Shown: positions 32,876 to 41,310, numbered from the stretch's first letter. The stretch: 64,000 nt of DNA from Dyella_D sp052115385 (GCF_052115385.1 NZ_JBFRGP010000003.1:310001-374000); one strand, 5' to 3'. Numbers and translations: made by a program. The notes: generated by a model not told the origin, from the sequence alone.

Positions 32876-34108
32876 TCAAAGGCGGGAGACGACGCCGCTG
32901 AAGTCCACGTCCTTGGCGACGTAGACATACAGCACCGTACCCTGGTTGACGGTAACCGTCGGCAGCCGGTTGGCGGCTTCGCGCACCGCCTGGCTGGCAA
33001 GAGTCTGGATCGTGGCCGCGGTGTTGCTCTCGAACGGCGACTGCGTCACCACGCCATTGCTGACCGTGGTCTGGCGCGGGCCGTGCTCGGCCGCCTCGTA
33101 CTTGAACGCATCGCTGAGCAGGCTGATCAGCATGGCTGCGCCGATGCGGCTGGGCCAATGCGCGTCGTACTGGCCGGGATGGCCGGCGCTGCCGAGGTTG
33201 TCGATGCCGGGGCTGGACATGTTCACGTCGACGCCGTTGGGCGTGATGATGCGGTCCCAGATCACGGCGATGCGCGGACCCTTCGGCACGGACTGGTACT
33301 TGCCCAGCACCTTCGAGCCCTTCGGCAGCAGCAGCTTGTGGCCGTTGAAGGAGTACACCGGCTCGGTGACGATGCAGGTGGTGAAGCCCGGGAAGTCGCT
33401 GATGATGCGGGTTTCCAGCACGCAACGGATGTAGGTGCCGCGCTGCATCAGCGTGTCGGGGTTATGCACCGTCTGCGCGCTGGAGTTCTTGTCCAGCGAG
33501 TTGAGGCCGAAGTCGGGACGGTTCGGATCGCCCTGCTGCTGCGCCGGCTGGTTCGGATTGGCGCCCGGCATGCCTGCCAGATAGGGGTTGCCCGCGGGCA
33601 GCGGATTGCCCTGCGCGTCCACCGACTGCGCGGCCGAGTTGCCGGTCATCATGCGGCGCTCGACCAGGGTCGGGCCACGCGGACCTTCCTCGCGCTTGGG
33701 CGTCGGCACGGTGTTCATCGGCAGCGGCGGCGTCTGCGTGACCTGGATCGGCTCCGGCAGGCGCGGCGGCGGGGGCGGCAGCGGAATCGGCTTGGGCGCG
33801 TCCGGCACCGTGACCGTTTCTTCCTTGGCCTTCTTCGGCGCATCGTGGCGTGTCGCGCCGCTGATCAGCCAGAACGCCAGCACCACCATCAACGCCAGGA
33901 TGCCGCCCATGAAGGCGAGCGCGCGGCGGTTCATGCGCTTCAGGTCGTTGGAGCGCAGCTGCGGCGCGTTGGCGTCCAGGTCGGGGACCGACTGCTGCTG
34001 CTGGTAGTTGGTGTGGTAAGGATTGCTCGACAACGGCTCGCCGCTGCCTTGCGGATTGTCCTGCGGCGCGCCCTGGCCGCTGCCCTCATAAGGATTGTTC
34101 GAGCTCAC
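32876..34108 (-). CDS. virB10: VirB10 core-complex scaffold
   Basis: Spans both membranes and links the inner-membrane motor to the outer-membrane core. 410 residues: an Asn/Gln-rich cytoplasmic N-terminus (about 1-60), a membrane helix ('GGILALMVVLAFWLISG', about 68-86), a Pro-rich periplasmic stretch ('PKPIPLPPPPPRLPEP'), then the conserved TrbI/VirB10 beta-barrel domain from about residue 215 ('GTYIRCVLETRIISDFPG', 'LLLPKGSKVLGKYQS', 'GVDVNMSSPGIDNLGSAG'). The ATG overlaps the virB9 stop by 4 bp (ATGA). Confidence 0.97.
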   Translation of the reverse strand: MSSNNPYEGSGQGAPQDNPQGSGEPLSSNPYHTNYQQQQSVPDLDANAPQLRSNDLKRMNRRALAFMGGILALMVVLAFWLISGATRHDAPKKAKEETVTVPDAPKPIPLPPPPPRLPEPIQVTQTPPLPMNTVPTPKREEGPRGPTLVERRMMTGNSAAQSVDAQGNPLPAGNPYLAGMPGANPNQPAQQQGDPNRPDFGLNSLDKNSSAQTVHNPDTLMQRGTYIRCVLETRIISDFPGFTTCIVTEPVYSFNGHKLLLPKGSKVLGKYQSVPKGPRIAVIWDRIITPNGVDVNMSSPGIDNLGSAGHPGQYDAHWPSRIGAAMLISLLSDAFKYEAAEHGPRQTTVSNGVVTQSPFESNTAATIQTLASQAVREAANRLPTVTVNQGTVLYVYVAKDVDFSGVVSRL

Positions 34109-34875
34109 TTTTTGGTATTCCTTCGCAGGCCTACGACGTTGTCGCCGTGACGGATGACCAGGTACGGATAGGTGCCGTGCACGATGATGGTGTTGCCCTC
34201 GACGGTGGTGTTCACCAGCGAGTCTTCGCCATGCTCACGTTCGCGCATGTACACCACCGGGAAGTCTCCCGTCGGGAACTTGGCCATGTCGGGCAGCTTG
34301 ATGTAGGTGAAATGCGCGTCGTCATAGACGTTCACCGGAATCAGCCAAGGCGATCTCTTGCCCGCACGGCTGGCGTAGTCGTAGTCGAAGTTGTAGACAC
34401 GGTCCTTGTGCAGATCGGTGCTCTGTTCCGGCACGGCCGCGGTCTTGACCGCCTCGTCCGCGAAAGCGGTGTCACCCGGATAGTTGAACGAGATGCGGTA
34501 TTGCACGCCGGCGCGCTTGGCCTGGTCCAGCGCCTTCCAGTCCGTGGCGACCACCTTCAGCTCGAAGATGTACGAATGCGTCTCCGTGCGGATCATCAGG
34601 TTGGTGTCGACGTCGACGTTCTTGGGCTTCAGATAGAACACGTTGTCGCGGCGCGACAGTTCCCAGCCGTTGGCGAAGCCCGTGCTGTAGTCGAGGATCT
34701 TCTCGTTCGGGCTCAGCTCGATCTGGGTGGTGATGCCCAGCGCGGTGCGCACCTGGTAGATGCGGTCAGGCTGGTATTCGTACTGCTGCACCACCTGCGC
34801 GTGAGCGTGGGGCGCAAGGCCCATGGCTGCCATGCAGATGGCGCCAGCCAGGGCTAATTTCCTCGTTCGGTTCAT
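34105..34875 (-). CDS. virB9: VirB9 outer core-complex subunit
   Basis: Periplasmic/outer-membrane core protein that forms a ring with VirB7 and VirB10. 256 residues: signal peptide (ending 'APHAHAQ', about 1-27), an N-terminal domain ('IYQVRTALGITTQIELSPNE'), a linker, and the C-terminal beta-sandwich that binds VirB7 ('VYDDAHFTYIKLPDMAKFPT', 'YPYLVIRHGDNVVGLRR'). Overlaps virB8 and virB10 by ATGA on both sides, so the three are translationally coupled. Confidence 0.96.
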   Translation of the reverse strand: MNRTRKLALAGAICMAAMGLAPHAHAQVVQQYEYQPDRIYQVRTALGITTQIELSPNEKILDYSTGFANGWELSRRDNVFYLKPKNVDVDTNLMIRTETHSYIFELKVVATDWKALDQAKRAGVQYRISFNYPGDTAFADEAVKTAAVPEQSTDLHKDRVYNFDYDYASRAGKRSPWLIPVNVYDDAHFTYIKLPDMAKFPTGDFPVVYMREREHGEDSLVNTTVEGNTIIVHGTYPYLVIRHGDNVVGLRRNTKK

Positions 34876-35852
34876 CGACGGCCGACTCCATTCGCTGTGT
34901 TACGGGGCGCAGGCGCGGCGGGCGCCGGTGCCGTGGTCCTGGGGGCTTCGCGTTCCGGAATCGGGGATTGCGGAACGGGTGCGGTACGCAGTGCGTCGTC
35001 GCCGACAGGGGCGCCGCCTGGCTGCACGGTCATGGTGCCTTCGGCGGGCGGGGCGCCTGCCTGCTGGGCCACCGGCTGATCGGCGTTCGGATCGGCCGCG
35101 GCCGGCGCGACGGGGACTTCCTCCGGCGGCGCCGTGGCGTAGTCGTTGTCCACGCGATAGCTGGTGACCTGGAAGCCCAGGGGGTTCTCGACGCGGTACT
35201 GGTCGTCCATCTTCAAGTTCGCCTTGTAGGCAAACTCGATGGTGGCGATCTTGCTGTCCAGCGGCTGCAGGGTGCCGGACTGCTTGTTGTAGATGCTGCG
35301 CTGGAAGCGCACGGTGGCGCCCTTCGGCGTCTGGCCCTGGCCGCCGCCGATCAGCACGATGCTGAGGATCTTCACGCGGATCGCGCGCTCGCGGCCATAC
35401 AGCTTGTACGGGCTGGTCGGATTGTTGGCCGAATGCAGCACGCGGAAGGCGTCCGCCACGTCCGGCGCCGACATCACCAGCACCGTGCCCCAGTCGCGCA
35501 GCGTCATGGTGGCCACGTCGAACGATTCGCGCGCCAGTACGAAGTGCGCCACGTTGCTGCGGTTGATCGCTTCGCTGGTGCTGATCTGGCGGTTGGTGAA
35601 GTCTTCCGTCAGGCGCGCCACGGTGGCGGTGCCGGTGTAGGCGTCGGCCATCACCATGTACGGGACCTTTTCCTTCAGCGGCAGCATGTAGAAATAGCCG
35701 CCCGCGAGGATCAGGGACATCACCAGGGATGAACCGGCGACCCACCACGCGCGGCGTTCGCTGCGCTTGGCGAGGTCGGCGACGGTCACCTCGTAATTGA
35801 CCGACTTGGCCACGGCCTCGTCGATCTTCTTGCTCGATGTGCGCTTCAGCAT
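34872..35852 (-). CDS. virB8: VirB8 inner-membrane assembly factor
   Basis: Bitopic inner-membrane protein with an NTF2-like periplasmic domain that nucleates T4SS assembly. 326 residues: cytoplasmic N-terminus, membrane helix ('WWVAGSSLVMSLILAGGYFY', about 36-56), periplasmic VirB8 domain up to about residue 240 ('EAINRSNVAHFVLARESFD', 'TIEFAYKANLKMDDQYRVEN', 'PLGFQVTSYRVD'). Beyond this is an 80-residue Pro/Ala/Glu-rich tail, longer than in Agrobacterium or Brucella VirB8 (about 240 residues total). The stop overlaps the virB9 start. Confidence 0.95.
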   Translation of the reverse strand: MLKRTSSKKIDEAVAKSVNYEVTVADLAKRSERRAWWVAGSSLVMSLILAGGYFYMLPLKEKVPYMVMADAYTGTATVARLTEDFTNRQISTSEAINRSNVAHFVLARESFDVATMTLRDWGTVLVMSAPDVADAFRVLHSANNPTSPYKLYGRERAIRVKILSIVLIGGGQGQTPKGATVRFQRSIYNKQSGTLQPLDSKIATIEFAYKANLKMDDQYRVENPLGFQVTSYRVDNDYATAPPEEVPVAPAAADPNADQPVAQQAGAPPAEGTMTVQPGGAPVGDDALRTAPVPQSPIPEREAPRTTAPAPAAPAPRNTANGVGRR

Positions 35853-35894
35853 CGGCGGAAACCCATGACGGAATTCACAACTTGTCCCCTGTGA

Positions 35895-36365
35895 TTACTT
35901 TGCGCCTGGCGCACTCGGCGCCGGGCTGTTCGGTGCATCCGCCGGCGTGCCGGCAGCTGGCGCACCCGCACCCTGCACCAGGATCTGGCGCTCGTCCGCA
36001 CTCACCGACACGCCCTGGCCGGCGTAGATCGACGACAGTTCGGACGCGGCCGCCTGGATGTCGGTGGTGTGCAGCTCGGTCACGCGCTTGTAGAGCGTGT
36101 AGTCGGACGGCAGCTGATAGGACAGCTGCATGCCGGTATCACGCGACCAGCGCGTCAGCATGGTCTTGAGCGTCTCGTCCATGGGCGAGGCGTAGAACGT
36201 GTAGTTCTTGGCCAGGGGGATCTCGGTGGGCGCGTCCTGGAAGCGGTTGACCTGTTTCCAGGAACCGCCGAAATCCTTGGCTGGCGTAGTGCCGCAGCCG
36301 GTCAGTGCCAGGGTGGCGAGTAGCGAGGCGCCCAGCAGGGCCGGTTTGAAGAAATCCTTTTTCAC
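35895..36365 (-). CDS. virB7: VirB7 lipoprotein with C-terminal N0-like domain
   Basis: Outer-membrane lipoprotein of the T4SS core. No ATG fits, so a GTG start at 36365 is chosen, which gives 'VKKDFFKPALLGASLLATLA' and lipobox 'LTGC' (Cys24), 156 residues. After the short VirB9-binding segment, residues about 50-130 form an extra domain ('FYASPMDETLKTMLTRWS', 'VTELHTTDIQAAASELSSIY', 'VSVSADERQILVQG') resembling the N0/STN fold that marks Xanthomonas VirB7 and is absent in Agrobacterium's tiny VirB7. An Ala/Pro-rich tail follows. First gene of the virB operon; the weak GGG ribosome site and GTG suggest modest translation. Confidence 0.87.
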   Translation of the reverse strand: MKKDFFKPALLGASLLATLALTGCGTTPAKDFGGSWKQVNRFQDAPTEIPLAKNYTFYASPMDETLKTMLTRWSRDTGMQLSYQLPSDYTLYKRVTELHTTDIQAAASELSSIYAGQGVSVSADERQILVQGAGAPAAGTPADAPNSPAPSAPGAK

Positions 36366-36958
36366 GTCGTACCCATATTTGTAAGGGAAGCAACCGATAT
36401 CGAGGCGGTGGATCTTTCGCCGCGGGATTCGCATGCCCGAAACAGGGGCATGCCGATGACACCGGTACGGGCCGGGGGCGTCAGATTCAGAGCAAGCGAA
36501 GAAGCGTCGGTACGCAAGAACGCGCCGGAGTCCCCGAAGGTCCAGTGCGGAGGCAGGCGGTCGAGCCGCCGTTGTTTTTCCCCTGTCGCGCTACCGCGAT
36601 GGCGGGCGACGCAAGCGCCCGCGAAGTGAAGTACATCGATTCCATTCAGACTCCCTGTCTAATCTGGCTTCTTGCGACTGTCCTTTAAAACCTTTGCATG
36701 CGGGCGGTTAGATGTGCGGCCTACACTTAATACAAGTAAACCGCACATTAATCCCGGGGGGCCAGACCCCGAGGGGCGGATTGTGACGCAGTGCGCCTAA
36801 ATATGGCAAACCGGCGTGTAGGTACGGCTTTTGCTTAGTGTTTGAAACGTTGTCGCAAATCAGCCACAAAACAGAGGCTTGGGCATTTGGACGTCTAAAT
36901 GGCTGACCTTAACAAGCGGTTTGGTGCAGCGCGTTTTTGGGCCGATGCTGAAGCCTGG
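36366..36958. other. Promoter/regulatory region upstream of the virB operon
   Basis: 593 bp without a credible gene, including a stretch (about 36640-36960) that is AT-richer than its surroundings. It holds a large palindrome (36712-36748), a 7-bp hairpin (36602-36608 with 36616-36622, 7-nt loop) and G/C runs near 36755-36775. yraN ends on the right and is transcribed towards it, so this region should contain the yraN terminator and the virB promoter. No -35/-10 pair was convincing. Confidence 0.6.
36712..36748. promoter_or_regulatory. Large palindrome upstream of virB7, candidate operator
   Basis: Arms ATGTGCGG (36712-36719) and CCGCACAT (36741-36748) are perfect complements, 21 bp apart, with a second near-palindrome in the centre (ACTT-N5-AAGT). 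About 350 bp upstream of virB7. Symmetry and spacing suit a dimer or tetramer DNA-binding regulator. It does not match the CpxR consensus reported for other X-T4SS loci. Confidence 0.4.
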
Positions 36959-37315
36959 TCAACTGGCCTGAAACGCGTCGCGCCACCACGACATCCGCGC
37001 TTCGTCCGCCGGCCCGTCGTAGCAGACCACATCGAAGCGGCAGGGGCGCTGCGCATGCTGCGGATGCGCAGCCAGCCATAGCCGGGCGGCGCTGATCAGC
37101 CTGGCCTGCTTCGCCATCGTCACCGAGCTGGCCGCATCGCCATGGGTGGCGCGCACGCGGTGGCGCACTTCGACGAAGACCACCGTGTCGCGGTGGCGCA
37201 TCACCAGATCGAGTTCGCCATGACGGGTGGTGAAGTTGCGCCCGAGCAGCGCCAGTCCAGCCGCTTGCAAAGCGGCACAGGCGCGTTGCTCGAACAGCGC
37301 GCCGGCGGCGCGCAT
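36959..37315 (-). CDS. YraN/UPF0102 family nuclease-fold protein
   Basis: 118 residues from the ATG at 37315 (a GTG 39 bases upstream would overlap the previous gene). UPF0102/YraN proteins have a restriction-endonuclease-like fold; the role is unknown. Seen: 'GALFEQRACAALQAAGLALL', 'LGRNFTTRHGELDLVMRHRD' and 'VFVEVRHRVRATHGDA', giving the E...D...ExK-like pattern, although the Lys of 'EVK' is Arg here ('EVRHR'). Lies 10 bp downstream of lppC, as in many proteobacteria (yraM-yraN). Confidence 0.87.
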   Translation of the reverse strand: MRAAGALFEQRACAALQAAGLALLGRNFTTRHGELDLVMRHRDTVVFVEVRHRVRATHGDAASSVTMAKQARLISAARLWLAAHPQHAQRPCRFDVVCYDGPADEARMSWWRDAFQAS

Positions 37316-37325
37316 CGGCGCTGGA

Positions 37326-39146
37326 TCAACCCTGGCTGGGCGGCGGCGCGGCACTGCTGGCCGGTGCCGGCTGCGCGGGCGCGCTGTCCATCTGCAGGCT
37401 GCCGTTGACCGGATGGGCCAGGCCCTCCTGGAACTTCGCCCACACCAGCACGCGGCGCACGCGCCCGAACTGGTCCGCGGTGAGCTGGCCGCTGGCGCCG
37501 GGCAGATAGCTGCCGGCGTGTTCGCGCAGCCAGTCGATATACGGAATCAGATTCCACGCATCCATGCCGAAGGCGAACAGCCGCGCCGCGGGGCCGCGCG
37601 CGCTGGGCAGCTGCGCGGCGATCTCGGCGTGGTCGGGCAGGCCCGGCTGGGCGTCGAACAGCCACGGCGCGTCGCAGAACTCGACGCCTTCGAGGTCGTG
37701 GTTGGCGCCCGCGTCGTCCACGCCGGCATACACATGCGAGGTGGCGAACACCGGCAGGTTCACGCGGGCCAGGCGCAGTTGCGGCAACAGCAGGCGGGCC
37801 TGTTGCGGACGCATGCTGATGAAGACGCCGGCCTCGGTGCCGGCCTCGGCCGCGTTGAGGCCGGCGATCAGCGAGGCGTAGTTGACGCCACTGCCGTTGA
37901 GCGTGGCCATGCGGGCGACCTTGCCGCCGCGCGCTTCGAGCTCCGCCTTGAAGGCATTGGCGGCGCGCTGGCCGTAGTCCTCGCCGGTCACCACTACATA
38001 AGCGGTGAGCAGGCCGCGCTCGACCATATGGTCGGCCGCCTGTGCGCCCTCGGTCTCCGGCAGCAGGCCGAACTCGGCGACGCCGCCGGCCGGCAGGCTC
38101 TTGTCGTCGGGGTGGTTCAGCGCGAGCAGCTGCACCGGCAGCTGGGCCTGGCCGAACAGCGCCGACACTTCGCCGCGCGTGAGCGGGCCGACGACAAGTT
38201 TGGCGCCGTCGGCGACCGCCTGCTGATAAGCCTTGACCGCGCCGGCCGGCGTGCCGCCGCTGTCGTAGACCTTCACCGGCGGGCGCGGCGCGCGGTTGCG
38301 CGCGGCGTCGGCATAGGCGGCGAAGAAGCCTTCGCGGATGGTCGCGCCGGCCGCGGCAAAACTGCCGCTGGTCGGCAGGAGCAGGGCCACGCGCTCGGGC
38401 ATCTTGTAGCCCTCGCGCACGTTGGCGTCCTGTCCGGGGAGCATGGTGCCGACCTGCTGCTCCAGCGTCGGCTGCGGGCGCGCCACCGCGACGCCCAGCT
38501 GGCTCAGCGCCTCGTTGAGCCACGGCAGCATGCGGTCGCCCTGCTGCATGGCGGCGGCACGCTGCTTGAGCGGGTCCACCCCCAGCTTGGTCAGCTGCGC
38601 CAGGATCTGCTTGCGGTTCTGCGTCTGGTCCAGGCCGGTGAGCCGCTCGTCCATCTCCACGCGGCTGCGCGCGGCGCCCCAGGCATCGCCGGTGGCGTCC
38701 ATCGCCTTCGCGCGCAGTTCGAGCTGGCGCAGCTGCAGGTTCGCCGGCACCGCGACGCCGGCCTGCGTGGTCAGCTGCAAGGCGCGCTGCGGGTTGTTCT
38801 GCTTGAGCGCGAACTCGGCCTGCAGCAGGTCCAGCCGCACCGGCTCGTCGCCGCTCAGGCGCTGGCGCTTGATGGTGGGCAGGAAGGTGGCGGCCTGTTC
38901 CAGGCGGCCTTCCTGGCGGTAGGCCTCGCCGGCCAGCAGGCGGTAATGATCGGCGGCGCCGGACGAGGTGCCCGCGAGCGCGAGATACGCCTGCGCGGCC
39001 TGGTCGAAGCGGCCATCGCGGGCCATCGCGGCGGCGCTCTCCTCGGCGGAGACTTCGGCGGGAGTGCGCGTTGCACTCGGCGGTACGCAGCCGGCAAGCG
39101 CCAGCGAGATCATCAGGCCGAGGCCTGTGGCGCGAATCAGGCGCAT
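37326..39146 (-). CDS. lpoA: LppC/LpoA-type outer-membrane lipoprotein, penicillin-binding-protein activator
   Basis: Outer-membrane lipoprotein; E. coli LpoA reaches through the periplasm to activate PBP1A. 606 residues: lipobox 'LALAGC' (Cys20), an N-terminal TPR-like helical region (about 40-230, 'GRFDQAAQAYLALAGTSSG'), and a C-terminal periplasmic-binding-protein-like domain (about 250-570, 'VALLLPTSGSFAAAGATIRE', 'LVVGPLTRGEVSALFGQAQL'). The C-terminus is Pro/Ala-rich. It matches family COG3107. Divergent from rsmI, with an 88-bp gap, the conserved rsmI-lppC-yraN arrangement. Activity on a specific PBP is inferred from the family. Confidence 0.9.
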   Translation of the reverse strand: MRLIRATGLGLMISLALAGCVPPSATRTPAEVSAEESAAAMARDGRFDQAAQAYLALAGTSSGAADHYRLLAGEAYRQEGRLEQAATFLPTIKRQRLSGDEPVRLDLLQAEFALKQNNPQRALQLTTQAGVAVPANLQLRQLELRAKAMDATGDAWGAARSRVEMDERLTGLDQTQNRKQILAQLTKLGVDPLKQRAAAMQQGDRMLPWLNEALSQLGVAVARPQPTLEQQVGTMLPGQDANVREGYKMPERVALLLPTSGSFAAAGATIREGFFAAYADAARNRAPRPPVKVYDSGGTPAGAVKAYQQAVADGAKLVVGPLTRGEVSALFGQAQLPVQLLALNHPDDKSLPAGGVAEFGLLPETEGAQAADHMVERGLLTAYVVVTGEDYGQRAANAFKAELEARGGKVARMATLNGSGVNYASLIAGLNAAEAGTEAGVFISMRPQQARLLLPQLRLARVNLPVFATSHVYAGVDDAGANHDLEGVEFCDAPWLFDAQPGLPDHAEIAAQLPSARGPAARLFAFGMDAWNLIPYIDWLREHAGSYLPGASGQLTADQFGRVRRVLVWAKFQEGLAHPVNGSLQMDSAPAQPAPASSAAPPPSQG

Positions 39147-39234
39147 GCAAACGTCCTTGGATCTGTCGACACGAAGAACAATTGGGCGATCATAGCCGAT
39201 CGTGTCCGTCGCTTATGTCAGAGGAATGCCGCCC

Positions 39235-40068
39235 ATGTCTCATGTTCAGCCCGGTTGTCTGTGGGTGGTGGCCACGCCGATCGGTCATCGCGACGACATG
39301 TCCGCACGTGCGGTCGAGGTGCTGCGCGCGGTCGCCGTGATTGCTTGCGAAGACACCCGGCACAGCCGTCCGCTGCTCGTGCATCACAACATCGGCACGC
39401 CGCTCACTGCCTTGCACGAACACAACGAGCGCGAGGCGGTGGATGCGCTGGTGCGGCGCCTGCAGGGCGGCGAATCGGTGGCGCTGATCTCCGATGCGGG
39501 CACGCCGCTGGTCAGCGATCCCGGCTTCCGCCTGGTGCGCGCTGCGCGCGCTGCGGGCATCCGCTGCGCGCCGGTGCCGGGCGCCTGTGCGGCGATCGCG
39601 GCCTTGTCGGTGGCTGGCCTGCCCAGCGACCGCTTCGTGTTCGAGGGATTCCTGCCGCCCAAGTCGGCGGCGCGCCGTAGCCGCCTGCAGGAGCTGGCGG
39701 GGGAGGGGCGCACGCTTATCTTCTATGAGTCTTCGCATCGCGTGGCCGAAAGCCTGGCCGATATGCGCGACGTGTTCGGCGAAGCGCGCGAGGCGGTGCT
39801 GGCGCGCGAACTGACCAAGCTGTTCGAAACCGTGCTGGGCGAGCCGCTGGGCGCGCTGGCCGCGCGCGTGGCAGCCGACCCGAACCAGCAGCGCGGCGAA
39901 TGCGTGCTGCTGGTGCATGGCCGCGGCGACGACGCCGATGCGCGCGTGGCGGAAGGCCGCCGCGTGTTCGCCATCCTGCGCGAGGAAATGCCGCCGACCC
40001 GGGCGGCCAAGCTCGCCGCGTCGATTACGGGCGCCTCGCGGCGTGCTCTTTATGAAGGCGGCGACTGA
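39235..40068 (+). CDS. rsmI: 16S rRNA 2'-O-ribose C1402 methyltransferase
   Basis: Methylates the ribose of C1402 in 16S rRNA, near the P site. 277 residues, tetrapyrrole-methylase fold: 'LWVVATPIGHRDDMSARAVE', 'VIACEDTRHSRPLL', 'HEHNERE', 'ALISDAGTPLVSDPGFRLV', 'PVPGACAAIAALSVAGLP' and 'FYESSHRV' are all present. Three in-frame ATGs; the one at 39235 has AGAGGA at a proper distance, while the one at 39226 abuts it. Divergent from lppC and followed at once by the RNase P RNA gene. Confidence 0.95.
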   Translation: MSHVQPGCLWVVATPIGHRDDMSARAVEVLRAVAVIACEDTRHSRPLLVHHNIGTPLTALHEHNEREAVDALVRRLQGGESVALISDAGTPLVSDPGFRLVRAARAAGIRCAPVPGACAAIAALSVAGLPSDRFVFEGFLPPKSAARRSRLQELAGEGRTLIFYESSHRVAESLADMRDVFGEAREAVLARELTKLFETVLGEPLGALAARVAADPNQQRGECVLLVHGRGDDADARVAEGRRVFAILREEMPPTRAAKLAASITGASRRALYEGGD

Positions 40069-40104
40069 AGCAACCAGATGTCGCTCCGGTTACAGCATCC
40101 CGGT

Positions 40105-40110
40105 TACAAT
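40105..40110 (+). promoter_or_regulatory. -10 element of the rnpB promoter
   Basis: TACAAT (5 of 6 to consensus) lies 5 bp before the first base of the RNase P RNA P1 stem, the right distance for transcription to start there. The -35 region at 17-18 bp is poor. Confidence 0.55.
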
Positions 40111-40115
40111 CGGGC

Positions 40116-40487
<372 letters not shown>

Positions 40488-40734
40488 TCTTCTCCCATGC
40501 GCAGGTCCGTTGCCGGTGGTCTGGACGGATCCTGCGTGGGATTTCCTGGAGTGCCAGACCGCGTGAACGCCGGTTCATGCGATGGGGTCCTGCGCCCCCG
40601 GTTTGGACTGCGAAATGGTTCGCAACTTTTCCAAAAAATCCTAGCCATTCAAATACCTCTGGGTATTTCCTAAGAAAAGGCTGGAATTACTGCCACATCA
40701 CCGCCTTTCTCATTGATTCACAAGCAAAAATCCC
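40488..40734. other. Gap between rnpB and the mra promoter
   Basis: About 250 bp (320 bp to the mraZ start). It becomes AT-rich after 40620 and contains a 7-bp hairpin with a 4-nt loop (AAATACC / GGTATTT, 40651-40668). No ORF or RNA gene was recognised. Confidence 0.5.
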
Positions 40735-40763
40735 TTGACAGTCTCAGGGGGCGAGACTATCGT
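40735..40763 (+). promoter_or_regulatory. Promoter of the mra/dcw cluster
   Basis: -35 TTGACA (perfect, 40735-40740), a 17-bp spacer and -10 TATCGT (40758-40763), 46 bp before the mraZ start. The -10 abuts the first MraZ operator repeat, so MraZ bound there would block RNA polymerase. Confidence 0.82.
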
Positions 40764-40796
40764 GGGTTCACGTGTGAAATCGTGGGAATTAGTGGG
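40762..40796 (+). promoter_or_regulatory. MraZ operator, four direct repeats
   Basis: GTGGG at 40762, GTGTG at 40772, GTGGG at 40782 and GTGGG at 40792: four direct repeats with exact 10-bp phasing, three of them perfect. MraZ is known to bind such TGGGN repeats spaced by 5 bp at its own promoter. The last repeat also provides the GGGAG ribosome-binding sequence for mraZ. Confidence 0.88.
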
Positions 40797-40809
40797 AGTT
40801 ACCTAGACC

Positions 40810-41256
40810 GTGTTCCAGGGCGAAACCGCCATCACCGTCGACGACAAAGGCCGCCTGGCCATCCCGACTGCGTATCGGGATCAGGTGGCGGATGAGTGCG
40901 GGAATCGCCTGGTGATCACCTACAACCCCTTCGACGCGGGCTGCCTGTGGGTTTTCCCGTACGCGGAGTGGGAGCAGGTGCGCGACCAGGTCAACGCCCT
41001 GCCCAAGGTCAAGGCGGCTCATCGCGACATGCAGATGAAGCTGGTAGGCGCCGCGGCCATCGTCGAACCGGATTCCGCCGCGCGCGTATTGCTGCCGGCG
41101 AGCCAGCGGGCGGCGGCGGGCATCGAGAAAAAAGCGGTTCTGCTGGGCATGGGCAACAAGTTCGAGCTGTGGAGCGAGCAGGCCCACCTGGCCAAGATTC
41201 GCCAGACCATCGGCGAAGACGACATCACTGAAGAAATGGCAGACCTGCGTCTGTAA
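40810..41256 (+). CDS. mraZ: Transcriptional regulator MraZ
   Basis: DNA-binding repressor of the dcw cluster with a tandem AbrB/SpoVT-type fold; forms a ring-shaped oligomer. 148 residues. Two repeats of the MraZ domain: 'ITVDDKGRLAIPTAYRD' near the N-terminus and 'VEPDSAARVLLPASQRA' in the second half, each with the conserved D-x-x-G/A-R-[LV]-x-[IL]-P pattern. The start is a GTG at 40810, with GGGAG 10 nt upstream. First gene of the cluster and apparent autoregulator through the four-repeat operator. Confidence 0.95.
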   Translation: MFQGETAITVDDKGRLAIPTAYRDQVADECGNRLVITYNPFDAGCLWVFPYAEWEQVRDQVNALPKVKAAHRDMQMKLVGAAAIVEPDSAARVLLPASQRAAAGIEKKAVLLGMGNKFELWSEQAHLAKIRQTIGEDDITEEMADLRL

Positions 41257-41310
41257 CCGGCCTTGAGTGGCGGCGTAGCGCAGTACTTGGGACGGGAGCG
41301 GGAGTGCGGC

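Noticed and set aside
36640..36960. CpxR-type direct repeat (GTAAA-N-GTAAA) for virB control
   Set aside because: Only a single GTAAA was found; the second half-site at proper spacing is missing.
41263..41310. Upstream TTG start for rsmH
   Set aside because: The ATG at 41311 has a much better ribosome site and matches the family N-terminus.
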